A stretch of DNA of 23,950 bases from CAYWFU01 sp964457585 (GTDB lineage: Bacteria > JACRDZ01): contig CAYWFU010000041.1 in the NCBI GenBank assembly GCA_964457585.1, positions 1 through 23,950 of the forward strand, in the 5' to 3' direction. The notes under the pieces were generated by a model. The model was not told where the DNA came from. It saw nothing but the letters and a program-made list of their open reading frames with translations, and ran no database searches. Numbering within the stretch: position 1 is the stretch's first letter; every line of letters starts with the position of its first letter. Position numbers and translations under genes: made by a program. Positions 23,632 through 23,950 of the stretch are shown here, piece by piece.

Positions 23632-23950
23632 TCATTTAATAATCTGAACAGGAATATTTTTACTATTCATGGTTTCATCACCCAATTGTCCGTTTGAATT
23701 TTCACCCCATGCCCATAAGCTGCCATTATTTTTTATTGCAACTGTATAATAACTTCCAGCACTAATTGATACCCAATCATTATCCAGTCCAATTCTCGTT
23801 GGTATATTTTTATTTTCACTTGTTCCATCTCCTAATTGTCCATACCAATTAGCTCCCCATGTCCATAAGCTGCCATCTCTCTTTATTGCAACTGTATGTG
23901 AATCACCAGCACTTATTGAAACCCAATCAGTATCCTGCCCAATTCGAGTT
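23632..23950 (-). CDS. RCC1-repeat protein, 3' end only (runs off the window)
   Basis: This is an open frame on the minus strand from the window edge to a TGA at 23634-23632, giving the last 105 codons. It encodes two regulator-of-chromosome-condensation (RCC1) repeats of about 52 residues, each with DWVSISAG, then TVAIK-x2-GSLW-x-WG, then GQLGD. Bacterial RCC1 proteins are seven-bladed propellers, often secreted. The two repeats are close to each other in DNA sequence, suggesting recent duplication. The stop codon overlaps the Shine-Dalgarno of the next gene, so the two propeller genes are probably co-transcribed. The N-terminus and total length are not visible. Confidence 0.88.
   Translation of the reverse strand, partial: TRIGQDTDWVSISAGDSHTVAIKRDGSLWTWGANWYGQLGDGTSENKNIPTRIGLDNDWVSISAGSYYTVAIKNNGSLWAWGENSNGQLGDETMNSKNIPVQIIK

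Overview
This 23.95 kb window is AT-rich (roughly 30 % G+C by eye) and densely coding. It comes from a bacterium that is probably Gram-negative and uncultured. LapA/LapB-type envelope proteins, lipoprotein and Sec signals, a sigma-54-type (GAFTGA) response regulator, folate-dependent TrmFO and secreted beta-propeller, beta-helix and PKD proteins support this. Nothing in the window fixes the phylum. There are no rRNA, tRNA or CRISPR features.

Layout. (1) 61-8304, minus strand: one tight run read as ybeY, CNNM/CBS membrane protein, NtrC-family regulator, trmFO, lapA-like, lapB-like, mutS. Genes overlap or lie at most 35 nt apart, and a good sigma-70-type promoter sits in front of ybeY. (2) 8417-11189, plus strand: a membrane-anchored coiled-coil/beta-helix protein and a DUF362 protein. 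(3) 11190-13196: a repeat-rich stretch with an OB-fold lipoprotein (minus), an RRM RNA-binding protein (plus), a nested inverted-repeat element carrying the stub of a four-helix-bundle (23S rRNA intervening-sequence type) gene, and xseB. (4) 13188-15587: a PAS histidine kinase (minus) diverging from a small secreted protein (plus). (5) 15719-21148, plus strand: ubiB/ABC1 kinase, a GT87-like membrane glycosyltransferase, UDP-glucuronate decarboxylase and UDP-glucose dehydrogenase. The last two together convert UDP-glucose to UDP-xylose. (6) 21156-23950, minus strand: a large secreted beta-propeller/PKD protein preceded by the 3' end of an RCC1-repeat gene that runs off the window.

The most distinctive content is the intergenic and even intragenic palindromic repeats. 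At least three families occur. One is a CCCTG...CAGGG hairpin family, found after mutS, at both edges of the 12.5-12.8 kb element, and twice inside the open reading frame of the GT87-like gene, where it is translated. The second is a composite double-hairpin element with compensatory stem changes, upstream of ubiB and, inverted, upstream of the UDP-glucuronate decarboxylase gene. The third is a set of inverted repeats built from short tandem words, and one of these encloses the truncated four-helix-bundle gene. Together they suggest active or recently active small palindromic elements, one of which is tolerated inside a coding sequence.
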